Positions 1-13,075 are shown, counted from the first letter of the stretch. The stretch is 64,000 bases of DNA from Alopecurus myosuroides (GCA_028641055.1 CM054062.1:271765092-271829091); one strand, 5' to 3'. The notes: generated by a model from the sequence alone, not told the origin. Numbers and translations: made by a program.

Positions 1-930
1 TCAGATTTGAGAAGAAGTGAAATGGGGAAAATGAGCCGTTAAGAGTTGGGTTTGCTCCCTGAGCCCTATTTATAACCGCCCGGATAGAAGAGCCTGGCTT
101 AACGGTCGAGACCCGGGGGGTGCGGAGTAATAATTGGCCATTTCGAAATTTGAAAGGCGCATTCCATGCACAGACCAATATGATCCCGAGAAAAGGGAAG
201 GGGGAATCTTCCTCTTGGTATCAGCGATAATTATCAAAGAAGGTGCAAAATCACGGAGTTCCCTATTAAGGCTCGAGTTTGGAAGATTAAGAGAGAACCT
301 TTAAGGGAGAGCCGGGTCTTTGCCTGGTCCCCTTGGTGCTAATTCCAGCCATTCGTCAACATATTGTATCTTGATCTTCATGTGTTTTTGTATCCAATAC
401 TTCTGCAGGGAATAGCCAGCGCTTCGAAGAGTAAATCTTGGAAGCCCAGGCTATTCTGGGGACTACTGATGGGGGGATAGTAACCCGGTAGGCCCACTTC
501 AAGGTATAATCCGGCCCGAGGTGAGCTGAGCAATACCCGGATAGGGGTAAAGAGGTTACTAGAAGGCCCAAAGGCTTGTGAGATTCGTAACCCGGCTTGT
601 GGGTTGCGATAAGGAAAGTTAGGCTTTGTATGTGGAGTTCGAGTAGGACCCAAGATGTGCCTTGAAGGGCAAGTTAGGGGTGTACGGGTGCTTTATAAAC
701 CGGCCCCTAGGTTTAGTTTGCCAGAGATTCAAGTCATAGTTGTAACACCTGTTATCGAGTATCCAGTATAATCATATCGAGATCCGGCGAGTTGCTTTCC
801 GGTTCTTAGATTGCTTTCGCCATGTTCTCCTTCGAGCTAAACCCTCTCCCAAATACCTGTGTCGACTTGCCCCAAGATCAGTTACCCCAGGTAACATCTG
901 CCGTGATTATCCCACGACAGAGAGCTTTCG
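1..930 (+). mobile_element. Truncated LTR-retrotransposon 3' end (Gypsy-like), unassigned family
   Basis: No host gene is visible here. A plus-strand TATA-like site (692-699) sits in a context typical of Triticeae LTR promoters, and a minus-strand TATA-like site lies at 67-74. A G-rich tract at about 456-478 could be a polypurine tract, which would put an LTR start near 468. The right edge is inferred from where recognisable chromovirus gag begins, about residue 37 of the reading frame that starts at 822. The same layout (antisense TATA, G-rich tract, sense TATA) recurs at 20262-21220. Small minus-strand reading frames at 356-653 look non-genic. Family and boundaries are uncertain. Confidence 0.4.
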
Positions 931-3900
931 TGGCAACACGTGAGCCTCTGGATGCTGATGACTGGATCAGGGAGATGAACAGGGCTCTGGAGATAGCTCA
1001 TGTTGCTGCGGAAGATAAGGTCAAGTATGCCACCTACGTACTGAAGGGTCAGGCAGCTACCTGGTGGGAGAACTACCAGACCATGAGAGTTGGCTATCCT
1101 ATCACCTGGGGTTGTTTCAAGGATGCCTTCCTGAAGCACCACATCCCAGATGGTCTCATGGAAAGGATGCGTGAGGAATTCTGCTCTCTCAAACAGGGCA
1201 AGCTGGACGTCCTCGGCTACCAGAACGAGTTCAATCGTCTAGCTCGATACGCTGGTGACGAGGTGTCCACTGAAGCCAAGAAGATGGCAAGGTTCCGCCG
1301 AGGTTTTAACCCAGAACTGAAGTACGCTCTCACCAACATCAAGTGCAAGGACTTCGTGGAGCTCGTGAACACCGCGCTCAATGAGGAGAATGGGCGCAAG
1401 GCGTTCGAAGAGTCCCGCAAGCACTCGCGTGAGGGTGGTTCCTCCTCCAACATGACCACCCCTCCGCAGAAGCGCCGCATCTGGGTGCCAAATGGTGCTG
1501 TCACTCGGGCTCCAAATGCCCAAGCTTCTCCAGGCTTTGGTCCCCGCCCACCCAACCCATCTCAGATGCAGGGTCAGAGGATTCCAATGGGGCAGCCAAG
1601 GCCAGGTCCTCCTCGTGTCGTTACTTGCTACAAGTGCAAGGAGACTGGACACTACGCTGATAAGTGCACTCAGAGGCAGCTACCTCCACCTCCTCGCCCC
1701 AACACCAACCAGGCAATGGTTCATGCTCCCCCGGCTAAAGCCTTCAACTCCAACAAGAGGCCTGTCGGGAGGACCGCGAGGGTGAACCATATAAAGGCCG
1801 ACAAAGCTGAGGAAGCTGCTGACGTCGTTCTCGGTATATTACCCGTAAACTCTTTTCCAGCTAAAGTGTTGTTTGATACTGGAGCATCGCATTCTTTTGT
1901 GTCAAAGATTTTTGCAAAAGCATACAACCTAGTTCTGGTTCCGCTAAGCAATCAAATGACTGTTCACTCTCCGGGACCGCAAATGTTGACATCCAAGATA
2001 AGCATGGACAATCAAATCCTAATTGGAGGTCGCATATTCCTTGCTTCACTCATGTTGCTGGGAAATTCTGACATTGATGTCATTCTGGGTATGGATTGGT
2101 TGAAGACCCACAAAGCTAAAATTGACTGTGCTCAAAAGTCAATAACTCTCTCTCACACTTCAGGCCAGATAGTCTATTCTCCATATGGATCAAGTTCTGT
2201 TCAGCTGTTCAACCTCGATGCCAAACCCCTTCCTGCAATTGAAAATGTTCCGGTGGTTTGTGAATTCCCTGACGTCTTTCCAGAAGAATTGCCAGGGATG
2301 CCTCCGGACAGAGCAGTTGAGTTCGTGATCGAGCTTGAACCAGGTACTGCTCCAATCTCTAAGCATCCATACAAGATAGCTCCTCCTGAACTGAAATTGT
2401 TGAAGGAGCAAATCGATATGTACATGGACAAAGGTTACATTCAGCCTAGTTCCTCCGCTTGGGGTTGCCCAACTCTGTTTGTTGCCAAGAAGGATCAAAC
2501 AAAAAGACTCGTGGTTGACTATCGTCCTCTCAACGAGAAAACCATCAAGAACAAGTATCCAATTCCTCGTATCGATGATCTTTTTGATCAACTTGCTGGA
2601 GCCTCAATATTCTCAAAGTTGGACTTGAGGATGGGGTACCATCAGATAAAGATCAGAAAGGAAGATATTCCTAAGACAGCTTTCACCACTCGTTACGGTC
2701 TATATGAATACACCGTCATGTCCTTTGGTCTCACCAATGCACCGGCAACGTTCTCAAGACTCATGAATTCTGTCTTCCATGAATACCTCGACAAGTTCGT
2801 TGTGGTATATCTTGATGACATTCTAGTCTACTCAAAATCCGAGGAAGACCATGGAGAACACCTTCGTCTCACTCTCATGAAACTTCGCGAGCATCGTCTG
2901 TATGCCAAGTTCTCCAATGTGAGTTCTGGATTCCAGAAGTTGCATATCTTGGTCATATCATCTCTGCCAAAGGCATAGCCATTGACCCGGAAAAGGTTAA
3001 GGCAATTGTTGACTGGAAACCCCCTAAGACGGTGAAGCAAGTCAGAAGTTTTCTTGGCTTGGCTAGCTATTGCCGTCGTTTCGTCCAAAACTTTTCCAAG
3101 ATTGCTAAACCTCTCACTGATCTCACAAAGAAGGACAAGAAGTTCGTTTGGACTCCACAGTGTGATGAGAGTTTCAATCTCCTGAAGACTAAACTCACTT
3201 CCACCCCAGTTCTGGTTGGCCCAGATACTACCAAACCTTTCCAGATATTCTGCGATGCATCTCTCCAAGGCCTAGGTGCAGTTCTTATGCAAGAACGTCA
3301 AGTTGTGGCTTATGCTTCACGTCAGTTGAACCCACATGAGCAAAATTATCCCACTCATGACCTAGAACTTGCAGCAGTTGTGTTTGCCCTCAAGAAATGG
3401 AGACAATACTTGTTGGGTAACAAAACTGAAATCTTTTCCGATCATAAGAGTCTGAAATACATCTTCACTCAGCCAGATCTGAACCTCAGGCAAAGGAGAT
3501 GGATTGAGAAGATTAAAGACTTTGATCTCACCATTTCTTACACTCCAGGCAAGGCTAATGTTATGGCCGATGCTCTCAGTCGCAAATCCTATTGCAATAA
3601 TCTCATGATCATGGAAAGCCAACCTCCACTTCATGAAGAATTCCAGAAGCTAAACCTTGGTCTTGTCCCTGAAGGATACCTTGCTAGCTTGACAGCCAGT
3701 CCAACTCTCGAGGACAAGATTCGTTCTGAACAACTTCGTGATACTGAAATCAAGAAGATTGTAGAGCACATCAAGGAAGGCAACGATAAATTCAAGTCCT
3801 TCTCAATTGATGACAAGGGAACTGTGTTCTTCGAAGGACGCATTGCAGTTCCTCAGATTCAAAGTCTCAAGGATATCATTCTCAAGGAGGCTCATGAAAC

Positions 3901-5146
3901 TCCTCTCTCCATCCACCCTGGAAGTACAAAGATGTACCAGGATCTCAAGACTCTGTATTGGTGGCCTGGCATGAAACGTGAAATTGCTCAATACGTTTCT
4001 GAATGCGACGTTTGTCAACGTGTTAAGGCAGTCCATCAGAAAACAGCAGGTCTACTCCAACCTCTGAAAATTCCTGAGTGGAAGTGGGACATGATTGAAA
4101 TGGACTTCGTTACTGGGTTTCCAAAGTCCAAGAAGGGCAACGATGCAATCTTCGTTGTTATTGATCGTCTCACTAAGGTAGCTCACTTCTTTGCTGTCAA
4201 GGAAACTATCTCAGCTAGCCAGTTAGCAGAGCTCTACACAGCAAAGGTTGTTCCCCTTCATGGTGTTCCATTGGAAATAAGCTCAGACCGTGGAAGTATC
4301 TTCACTTCTCATTTCTGGAAAAGTTTTCAAGAAGCATTGGGCACCAAACTTCTGTTCAGCACAGCTTATCACCCTCAGTCTCAGGGGCAAGTCGAAAGAG
4401 TCAATCAGATTCTCGAGGATATGCTCAGAGCATGTGGTCTCTCCTTTGGCATGAAATGGGAGGATTGCCTTCCATATGCTGAATTCTCCTACAACAACAG
4501 CTACCAGGCAAGCCTAGGCATGGCACCATTTGAGGCATTGTATGGTCGCAGATGCAGGAGTCCAATCAATTGGTCTGGAGCTGGTGAACGTTCACTCTTA
4601 GGCCCTGACATTGTTAAGGAAGCCGAGGAGAAAGTTCGTATCATTCGTGACAATCTCAGGATTGCTCAGTCTCGTCAGAAGAGCTATTATGATAGCAAGC
4701 ACAGGGATATGATCTATGCACCTGGTGACAAGGCATATCTCCGTGTAACTCCCCTCAGAGGCACTCATAGTTTTGGTGTGAAAGGAAAGCTTGCACCAAG
4801 ATACATTGGTCCTTTCAACATCCTCTCAAGGCGTGCAGAAAATGCCTATCGTCTTGAACTTCCAGAAAAACTGTCCAAGGTGCACGATGTGTTCCACGTG
4901 TCACAGCTCAAGAAGTGTTTCAAAGATCCAGATCGTGCAGTTGATCATGATTCCATTGAACTGCAAGATGATCTATCTTATGAGGAGCACCCTGTTCGTA
5001 TTCTCGATGAGACCGAGCGTAAGACTCGCAACAAGAGCACCAAGTTCTTGAAAGTGCAATGGTCGCATCATTCCGATAAAGAGGCAACGTGGGAGACCGA
5101 AGAGGATCTTCGCAAGAAGTATCCGGACCTTTTCACTTCTCAGTAA
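822..5146 (+). pseudogene. Chromovirus gag-pol, broken by one frameshift in reverse transcriptase
   Basis: The first frame (822-2978, 718 codons) holds gag, a CCHC zinc knuckle at about residues 268-282 ([14 protein letters not shown]), an aspartic protease (FDTGAS, about residue 350) and reverse transcriptase through the YLDDILVYS active site near 2805. Around 2917-2920 one base appears to be missing after the codons for YAKFS, and the frame then shifts. The second frame (open from before 3032 to a stop at 5146) continues with the end of RT, RNase H ([12 protein letters not shown]), an integrase with H-H-C-C and D-D-E signatures, and a chromodomain-like tail. The first 35 or so residues do not look like gag and probably derive from the flanking repeat, so the native N-terminus is missing. 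Otherwise the frame is remarkably open, which argues for a moderately young copy. Confidence 0.9.
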
Positions 5147-5170
5147 GGAATCTCGGGGCGCGATTCCTTC

Positions 5171-5184
5171 AAGGGGGGGCGTTT
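5171..5184 (+). other. Polypurine tract of the chromovirus
   Basis: AAGGGGGGGCG followed by TTTT lies immediately before the LTR start TGTAACATCCC. This is the expected plus-strand priming site. Confidence 0.7.
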
Positions 5185-6027
5185 TGTAACATCCCAAGTA
5201 TGAAATATCCATTAGAATGTTTGATTTCTTGTTTTAATTCAAGTATTGCATCATGTCATCATGTTTAATTATTTGTTTGCATTTGTTACTGTTTGTTTTA
5301 TTTCTGTTTGCATTGTTTTCATAATGAATTTCAAACACTAATCAACATTTGTTTCATACTTGTCTGTTACAATCTTTTCAAATAAAGAATTGCAAATCAA
5401 AAACCTCAATTGCTTCCAGATAATTCATTAATGGTCACTCTTTAAATTGTTGCTTTAAATCAATCAATTAATTCAATCAATAATTTCTAAATCATTTTCC
5501 AATTCAAACCAATCCTTAAAATCAGTACCTCTTGAATCCATGAAGTTCACCACACCATTGTACTCTTTAAATCATTTTAAACCTTAGGGGTAACCCTATT
5601 AAAAATGCTTGTTTTCATAAGGTTTCATTAATATTAAAAATTCCCTAAATTTGGTTTAATCTCAAACAGCAAGCAAATATTTAAACTTTTGCAAATAAAA
5701 GCTACCAAATGCTTGCAATTGGCCTAAGGAACTTCCCCTAATTTTTCAAATTTTTCTCTGAATTAAAACCCATCCTTTTCTTCCAAAACCAAAACCTACA
5801 AAAAAAACAGAAAAGGAAAAATAAAAAAAGAGAAAAACTAACGCAGCGCGCGCGGCAGATAACCTAGCCCAACCCACCTAAGCTAACGCGCGCGCGGCCC
5901 AGCCCGTCTACTCCCTCACTTACCGCTTCAATAATCGTGCCGCCTTCTGTCCCGAGTACGGCAGCGCATCCCGGCCGCCACGTCGGCGTACGGCGGCGCT
6001 CGACGGCCAGGAGCCACCAGCGCGCCC

Positions 6028-6034
6028 TATAAAG
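6028..6034 (+). promoter_or_regulatory. LTR TATA box
   Basis: TATAAAG follows a GC-rich upstream region and precedes a GC-rich, pyrimidine-laden leader. This is the expected position of the LTR promoter, with transcription starting roughly 30 bases downstream. Confidence 0.6.
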
Positions 6035-7852
6035 CCCCTACGGACCTCGAGCCGCCAACCCTAAGCCCTAAATTCCTGTTCCCCTCTCCGCCGCCGCCGA
6101 TTGCTTCCTCCTCATCACGGTCCCCTCTCTGCTGTCCACCTCACCGGAGCAACACGACTGAACCTCTCCACGCCGCCGTCGCCATGGTTCTCCACACCCC
6201 TACCTAAACCCCAAAACCAGAAGCCCTCTTCTTCCTCTACGCGTTGAACACCGGAGGGAGCCTGGAGGTCCACTACAACCGCGACGCCGTCCTCGTCATC
6301 GCCGTAGCTGCCGTCGTCACCCGTCGTCAGCAGGCCTCTGCCTCCTCTACGCCGGTGGTGAGCTCCACCGATTCTCCTCCCTCCTTCCCTCTCTGTGCCT
6401 CTGCTGCACACGCGCACACGTTCTCCTCCGCAACCATCCACGGCACAGCACAACGACGAGATCGCCGCCGTGAGCCACCGTGACCATCTGTCCATGGTTC
6501 AGTTAGCAATCTTCAGAAAGTTCAGTTAACGAAAAACATACCTTACCTTGTCAGTGTCGCGGTTACTGACATCAAACGTTCGCACCGCAGTGGTTCAGAC
6601 AGCGCGCAAGCTAGCGAGAGGGGCAGGGATCGAATCCTGCCCCCCGCACGGGTTTTTCCCAAATTCTTTTGCCCCGCTGGCTGACAGGCAGGGGCCACGC
6701 GACAGTGACCCCCACTGCCACGCGTGCGCGCGCTCGCCACGCTGGCCACGGGCCCACGGGGCAGAGACTGGGGTTAGATCCAGTGCGGTAGAAAGAATTA
6801 AAACGAATCTGTTTTATTTTTCTAATTACTTTTAAATGGCAGAATAAAACACTAAAACCAAATATTTAATAACTTTTAATCTATAAACCCAATAATTAAA
6901 AGTTGTATATGTTTATTGCTCCAAATTTAATTGTCTATCCAATTATTCCATTGGTGCACTGTTTTGAATTTTCAAAATGCATTTAAAATTCAAATTTGAG
7001 TAATTCAAGTGTAATTTGCAATAATTCATAAATAATTCATACTAATTCCAAATAAGGCAAATAAAATATGTTTTTCATACCATTTTGAATATCCTATTCA
7101 AATATAAAATTTGTTTCCTTGTTTGAATAATTTAAATTGCCTAAATAATTTAATACTTGTTTAATTCATTTAAATTTGATAAAAATCATAACTTGCTCAA
7201 AATAAAATATTTTTGAACATGCAAAATATGTTTTCAAACCATCAACGTGTGGACTTTTCAAATGTGAATTTGAATTTATGACTTGAACAAATAAAATTCA
7301 AATAATATTCAAACTTGTTTTAAATGCAATTAAAACTTGTTTAATATTGTTTAATTCATAATAAATTCATCCTAATTCAAATTTCAATATTTGAAACATG
7401 TAATCCAACTAAAATTTGATGTTCTTTTAAAATATGAATTTTGTTAATTGTTTTGCACACTTTGAATTGATGAAAACAATAATTGTTTGTGTGACATGTT
7501 AAGTAACCAAAATTCCTAAACTTAATAAATAATTTCCAAAACTTGTTAAACCCTTTTATTACTTGCATCTATTATTGTTATTTGTTGTTATTTTTGTTGT
7601 TACCATCATGCATGCATCATGCTAACAACTTTCACATAATAATTAATTGTAAATCATTTGTTCCACTTAATTATGGACCCTTTTCCATATGCAACTCAAT
7701 TTAGCATAGGGGTCCATTTAAATTGTGTTATCATGTTAGCTAGCTTATTTTGATGCAACCATTAACTTGTCATGCATCATCTTGATTGTGCACAATGCCA
7801 TGAAAATGATTATTTACATTCCTGTTTTGTTTGTTTGCCTCTTCTCGAATAG

Positions 7853-9218
7853 ACGACGACGTTGAGACAGACGATCTTTACAGCACCCCTTCTGAGGATC
7901 TAGCTCAGTACCAGGCTGTTGAGTTTGCAGGCAAGTTATCACTCACATGAACCATTGTGTTCCTTTCAACCCTGGTTACCGATACTTTCCGTTGTCTATT
8001 TCTGCTAGCCTTAGTGGTAGTTGTTTCTGTTACGGACCTATCACATGAATCCTTTATCCCTGATATTGCCTCACCACCACTCCTACAACCCTATTGATTG
8101 AGCCAGTGTCTTACTAGCATGCTTAGGTTGTTTTGCTCGAGTCTGTTACCCGTTACTTTCAGTTACTATTTCATTATGTTCTGGGGGCTCGATGTTTAAT
8201 CAATCAATCAATCATGCTAACGTTATTACTTATTAATAATTTGATGATAAGGCACCGGCAGGAGGCCCTGTGTGGTTTTGAGGCCTGCTAGTGTCGACCC
8301 TAATAGGAAAAGGGTCTTGTCTACTGATCCATGATGAGCGCACTACCCGCATGTGGGAAGCGAGTATGGGCGCCCCCCTCAATTTGATTCGATTCGCATC
8401 TCGTCCAAATCATCTCATTTAGTTCGTGCTTTCTATTTGCCGCATGCATGTTTTTGCGAGCCCAGCGCAGGGTGGAACTTTTGTAGTCGGCATATAGGGG
8501 GACACGTTCTTAGAGTGCTATGAGGGTCCATTTTCTTCTGGGCTCGATTAGCCGTGCGCCCAAGGTGCTTTGGGCTTGATACGGAGAAGAGTTGAGTTGT
8601 GTTGAGTGCCCCGCTTGGTGGGAGGCATCCCATCTGGCGGGTTATTCATACGTGTACGGCCAAATTGGTGCAACCCTGCAGGGATAATCTTCTCGAGAAG
8701 CCGTGTTTTCCGCGGTTATGGTTAACTTGGTGAAAGTACTGGCTAACAAGTACTCAGGACAACTTAAACCTAATGATTCACAATCTCACACCCCATGATT
8801 ACAATTTGACTAGTAATAGGATTATTGTCACAATAACTTGTTTCATCTTAATCCAACTGTGTGAGTTATCCTCGGATTGCTTCTTTGGATAAGGGGCAAG
8901 ATCCAGGATGGGTTTGTTGAAGCTATCTTTCAGTTGGTTACAACACTCGATCTCATCCCCTTTCTGATAGTTGGAAGTGATAGAATCTCTGTAGTTGGTT
9001 AGCGCAGCCAGTTGCAGCATCTTATATATCCCCTTCTTTCCGTTGAACCCAAGTCATCTGTGCTTGTGTTGACGGGCTATACTTTGGTGAACTGTGAGTC
9101 TTGCTTGCCAGTACGTCTATGTACTGACCCCTTTGGGGCTGTGGTTTCCGCAGACTACGATTACGAGGATCCAGGTGACGGCTACTACGTGGAGTTTGAC
9201 GAGGCTGCTGACGAGTAG
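7853..9218 (+). other. Putative spliced acidic mini-ORF inside the LTR
   Basis: Two acidic coding blocks are separated by an intron-like interval (7931-9153). The first (7853-7930) follows an AG and ends at GCAG/GCAAGT, a good match to a GC-type donor. The second (9154-9218) follows TTTCCGCAG and ends in TAG. The phases fit: the first block leaves one base and the second supplies two, making a GAC codon. The joined peptide is rich in Asp, Glu and Tyr (for example DYDYEDPGDGYYVEFDE). No upstream first exon or start codon could be fixed. No function is proposed. The splice calls are inference from consensus only. Confidence 0.4.
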
Positions 9219-12200
9219 TTAGCGGACCCGGGCAGGATCCGAGACATCGTGGATGGGCTCCGTCTTTATTTCAGTTTCCGGCTTCTTAAGCCTATTTGGA
9301 TTTTGTCTGTACTCAGACCCCTTTGAATGCTTCCGCTGAGATGTAATGATGCTATGTTGGGACATGTGTCCTCTGGATGATTGTATTTGCTATCTCTGCC
9401 CTAGTGAGGGCCATTTGCAACTTGTTTCAATCTTTTGTGTCGTAGAGGCATGTTGTGTTATCCTTTTGTTCAAAGTCGTTGACGTACCATGTGTGTATGG
9501 TATGAAGTACGTCAATGGTAGTGTCCTGATTTCTACAGGATAGTTTACATCGACGGTGAACAGTAGCGATGGGTTGTCACACATAAGTGTTGGCCTACTC
9601 GTAAGAGGACGCGGGTGCCGGAAAGCCCCGTAATCCCATCAGAATACTGTTCAGTTCGTACGGTGAGTATCCTATAGAAGTCCGGGTGCGACACTCCCGC
9701 GCGTCTACAACAAGTTGAGGAGATGTCCGGACCGAGCCTCCTTCTACACTCATCCTCATTCATCCTCTCTCTATCTCTCTCTCTATTTCTTGGAGGGAAA
9801 CCCGAAACCCTAGCTTTGCCGCCGTCGGACACCGTCGCCGACTCCGGCCGTTATGAGCGAAACCAAGATCACCTCGAGCTTCGTCTCGACGTCCTCTACC
9901 GCTTCATTGAAGCTCATTTGCCGGGATGCCGTGATGACACCGGATTGCTCGTCACCTCCAACTCCGGCCGCCGGCTAATTCTTGATGCCGCCGTCGCTAC
10001 CGACCTCTCCTCGCCACCCTGACGTCATCATCACCTTCCTCGTGAGCTCCTGAATCTCCCCATGTTTTTCGTTGAGTCCTACACGCTCTGGTTCACCGTC
10101 GTCGTCGAGCTACCGTGACCACCGCCGTGGAACCTCGCCGCCCGTGATAATCCGGTGGTCATAAAATAGCGGCGCCACTACCATTCAATTCGTCTGGTCC
10201 TTCTCTAGCCCGTGGTAGAAATAATTTGCACCAATTCGAGTTAAATCGGTGGATTGCAAACCAACAGGAGAAATCCCCTCCTGTGGTGATGTCACCCTGA
10301 CAGGTGGGACCCACCTGGCAATTTGAATATTGGCAGAAAATTATTAAAACTTGTTAAATCAATAATTTTAATTCTATAACTCAGAAAAATATAAATAATA
10401 TATCAGATTAATCAGAAAAATATAATCTAAATGTTTATGAACTTTTCAAAAATGTTTGATAAAATTTAAAATTAGTATTTTAAATTAAATTAAATCATTT
10501 AAAAATTGAGAAAAATAATAAATAATTCAAAAATTCAGAAAAATGCAAGTTATATACCAAAATGCTCCATATGAAAAATGCAACTCATCTATGATGTTTT
10601 CATAGACATTTGACCAATTTTTCATGTGTGCAATATTTTGCCTGGTCATTTAATTCATTTAAAATTGGAAAAATGACTAACTTATTCAAATATTTTCAGA
10701 AAGCAAAAAATGTTATACCAAATTAAAGAGAAAAACATTTTCAACTCAAATATGTCAAACACAAAACATTTTGTTTAACTTATAAACTTTTTTCTAAAGG
10801 TATAATGGAATTCTATAATATTCCATTATTACCAGGAATAACTGCCACATCATTATTTTCCTTACTAATAATCCTTAAATGTTTTCACACATATTAAACC
10901 TATCATCACAAGTCATTATCACGTATGTGATGATAGAGTTAGTTGTATTATTTCATCATTTACAATTCAACTCTTTGGCATAAGCTCTACATTTTTTCAA
11001 TATATAAAATAAAATGTGTCTATTATCTTTTCAATAGCTGTTTTCCATGTGTTGTTGTTTTATTACCTAACCAAGTAATAAACACTTCTACCTAAACATG
11101 GTAACCGTTGTTTGTTACATAAAAGTGAAATACATATAAGTTTAAAAGAAGTAACAACCACATCACCACAAGTAATGAAACCATTCACCTAAAACCTGTG
11201 TGAATAAGTTATCATATCAAACGCAGCTTACACTTGTAAGCTGGGGTATTTTCCAGGGTATTTCACGATGCATCTCATTACTATGCATGTATCATATTGG
11301 CAGTGTTTTTTGTAGCCCTTACCGGGACTAATTTTCTATCTTTCAGATGTAGGGATTTTCTACGCGACCCTCGAACCCGAAGACATGGATTATTATTGTC
11401 ATTATTTCAATCTCGGGCAAGTTCATCACTTGCTCATCTCCATTGTAGTATTTCATAACAAACTATTTGCAAAAACCCTATCGTATTATTACATACTCAG
11501 AAGAATGCATGATCCTACTTTTATAATAATATGACTATTTGAATGACTACCCGAGTGGTAGTGTTCTGTTTGGTGGGCGGATGGAGCCATGGTAAGATGA
11601 ACAGGTCAAAGGAAGGTTCCATCTGCATGAGAAAGTATTACCTAGGATCAATCACAACTTCCGCCAGGATTATTGCACCGTAAATTCGCGTTAACCATGG
11701 GTCTTGTATGGGGCGAGTAAGTCAGCTATGATCTTCTCTCGTTCGCATGTCAACGGGCTGCCAGAGACGTTCGCTGTAGGTCTTGCAGGAATACATGCAC
11801 ATGGGTGGGATCCCTTAATTCCCATAGACTCTGGGGTCTATATGGTCTGCCAGGGGCGCCTAGATATCCATCATGAGGGGTGGAATCAGGGGTTCAACCG
11901 GCTGGTGGAAATGGGTGGGCATGCGTTGTGCGGAGAAGCATGGTTTGGCTTGGACCAACAACCAGGCCCCACACCTGAGTGGGAGTGGACAAGAATGTAC
12001 ACCTGGTTGTGCAACATGGTATTTGTCGCCCATGGGTAAAGTAACACACCTCTGCAGAGTGTAAAAGGATGTGGCATGTTACCCCTGTTCCGGGAAGGAG
12101 ATGCGAACGTTGCAGGAAAGGCAACTCCATGAAGTTCTAGTCCTGTGAAGATCTGGCGGACATAGTCTTCCAAATTAAAAGCAACCTTTTGAAGAAAGAT

Positions 12201-12344
12201 TTTCAAAAACCTTGCATTAGCTTATGACTCTTTTGAGTCTAAAGTTGTAGTTAGTGCATCAAACTACCCACTGTATATCATGAACTTGCTGAGTAACGCT
12301 CGTTACTCATTCGTTCCCGTTTGACCCCCACTAGTACAGAATTG

Positions 12345-12550
12345 GTCTTCTATGGCGCACCAAATTGGACTTCTGTGGCGCACCTAGGGGCTAGAGGGGT
12401 GCGCCATAGAATTCACGCCATAGAAATTTTTTCTGTGGCGCATCCTGGCCGTGCGCCATAGAAATGTCAATTCTGTGGCGCACCTCAGCCGTGCGCCACA
12501 GAAATTTGCAATTTTGTGGCGCACCAAGTAGGGATGCGCCACAGATTTTT
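12345..12550. repeat. Left subterminal repeat array of the CACTA element
   Basis: At least seven copies of CTGTGGCGCAC-like words occur in both orientations, mostly as pairs forming hairpins with a few intervening bases. A matching array lies at 13520-13805. Confidence 0.85.
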
Positions 12551-12654
12551 TTTTTTGAATTTCAAAAAATAAAGGCGGCCAGATCTGGCCGCGGGAATTT
12601 TTCGAAATTTCGTCGGATCTTGTCGGATGCTCGCCGGAGTTGGTGGGTGGAGGA

Positions 12655-13075
12655 TGGGGGTCACCGGAGTTGGTGGGGGAGGAGAAGGAGGAGCTCGCCG
12701 GAGGTGGTGGTGGTGGTGGAGGAGGAGGAGGAGGAGGAGGGGTGGTGGTGGAGGAGGAGAAGGAGGAGGAGAGGTGGTGGTGGAGGAGGAGGAGGAGCTC
12801 GCCGGAGGTGGTGGTGGAGGAGGAGGGGTGGTGGTGGAGGAGGAGGAGGAGAGGTGGTGGTGGTGGAGGAGGAGGAGGAGAGGTGGTGGTAGAGGAGGAG
12901 GGGGAGAGGTGGAGTAGTAGGTGGAGGAGAGGAGAGAAGTGGAGAGGTAGAAGAGAGAAGGGAAGATGAGAAGTGGAGGAGAAGTGGTGGGGAGAAGGGA
13001 AGAAGAGGAGGGGAGGAGGGAAGAATAGGAGAAGGGAAAGAAGAGGAAGAAGAGGAGGGGAGGAGGCAGGATTCG
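12655..13075. repeat. GGA/GGT-rich low-complexity tract
   Basis: Interspersed GAGGAGGAG and GGTGGTGG runs dominate about 420 bases inside the CACTA element. The long reading frames on both strands are products of this composition, not genes. Confidence 0.9.

Larger units (their letters stand above)
930..9581 (+). mobile_element. Ty3/Gypsy chromovirus, Tekay/Del-like, 5'-truncated, with 3' LTR
   Basis: Gag, zinc knuckle, protease, reverse transcriptase, RNase H, integrase and a C-terminal chromodomain-like segment occur in the order of a plant chromovirus. They are followed by a polypurine tract and one very long 3' LTR. No matching 5' LTR is present: the element starts abruptly inside gag next to other repeat sequence. 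The clade call rests on the integrase C-terminus, which ends in a chromodomain-like block with the words VQW and ATWE, and on the long LTR. The specific family is not identified. Confidence 0.85.
5185..9581 (+). repeat. 4.4-kb 3' LTR of the chromovirus
   Basis: It starts TGTAACATCCC at 5185 and ends GGGTTGTCACA at 9581, an imperfect terminal inverted repeat with TG...CA ends. Inside are a TATA box (6028-6034), a GC-rich leader (about 6040-6780), a long AT-rich stretch (about 6800-7850), two acidic exon-like blocks (7853-7930 and 9154-9218) and a GC-richer tail. There is no second LTR for comparison, so the right end is inferred from the terminal repeat alone. Confidence 0.65.

Noticed and set aside
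216..224. TGGTATCAG as a primer-binding site for the first chromovirus
   Set aside because: No CA LTR end precedes it and the sequence before it does not match the end of the 3' LTR at 9581.
6244..6835. Small plus-strand frames in the chromovirus LTR leader as host genes
   Set aside because: GC-rich leader DNA with no conserved domain, lying between an LTR TATA box and an AT-rich intron-like region.
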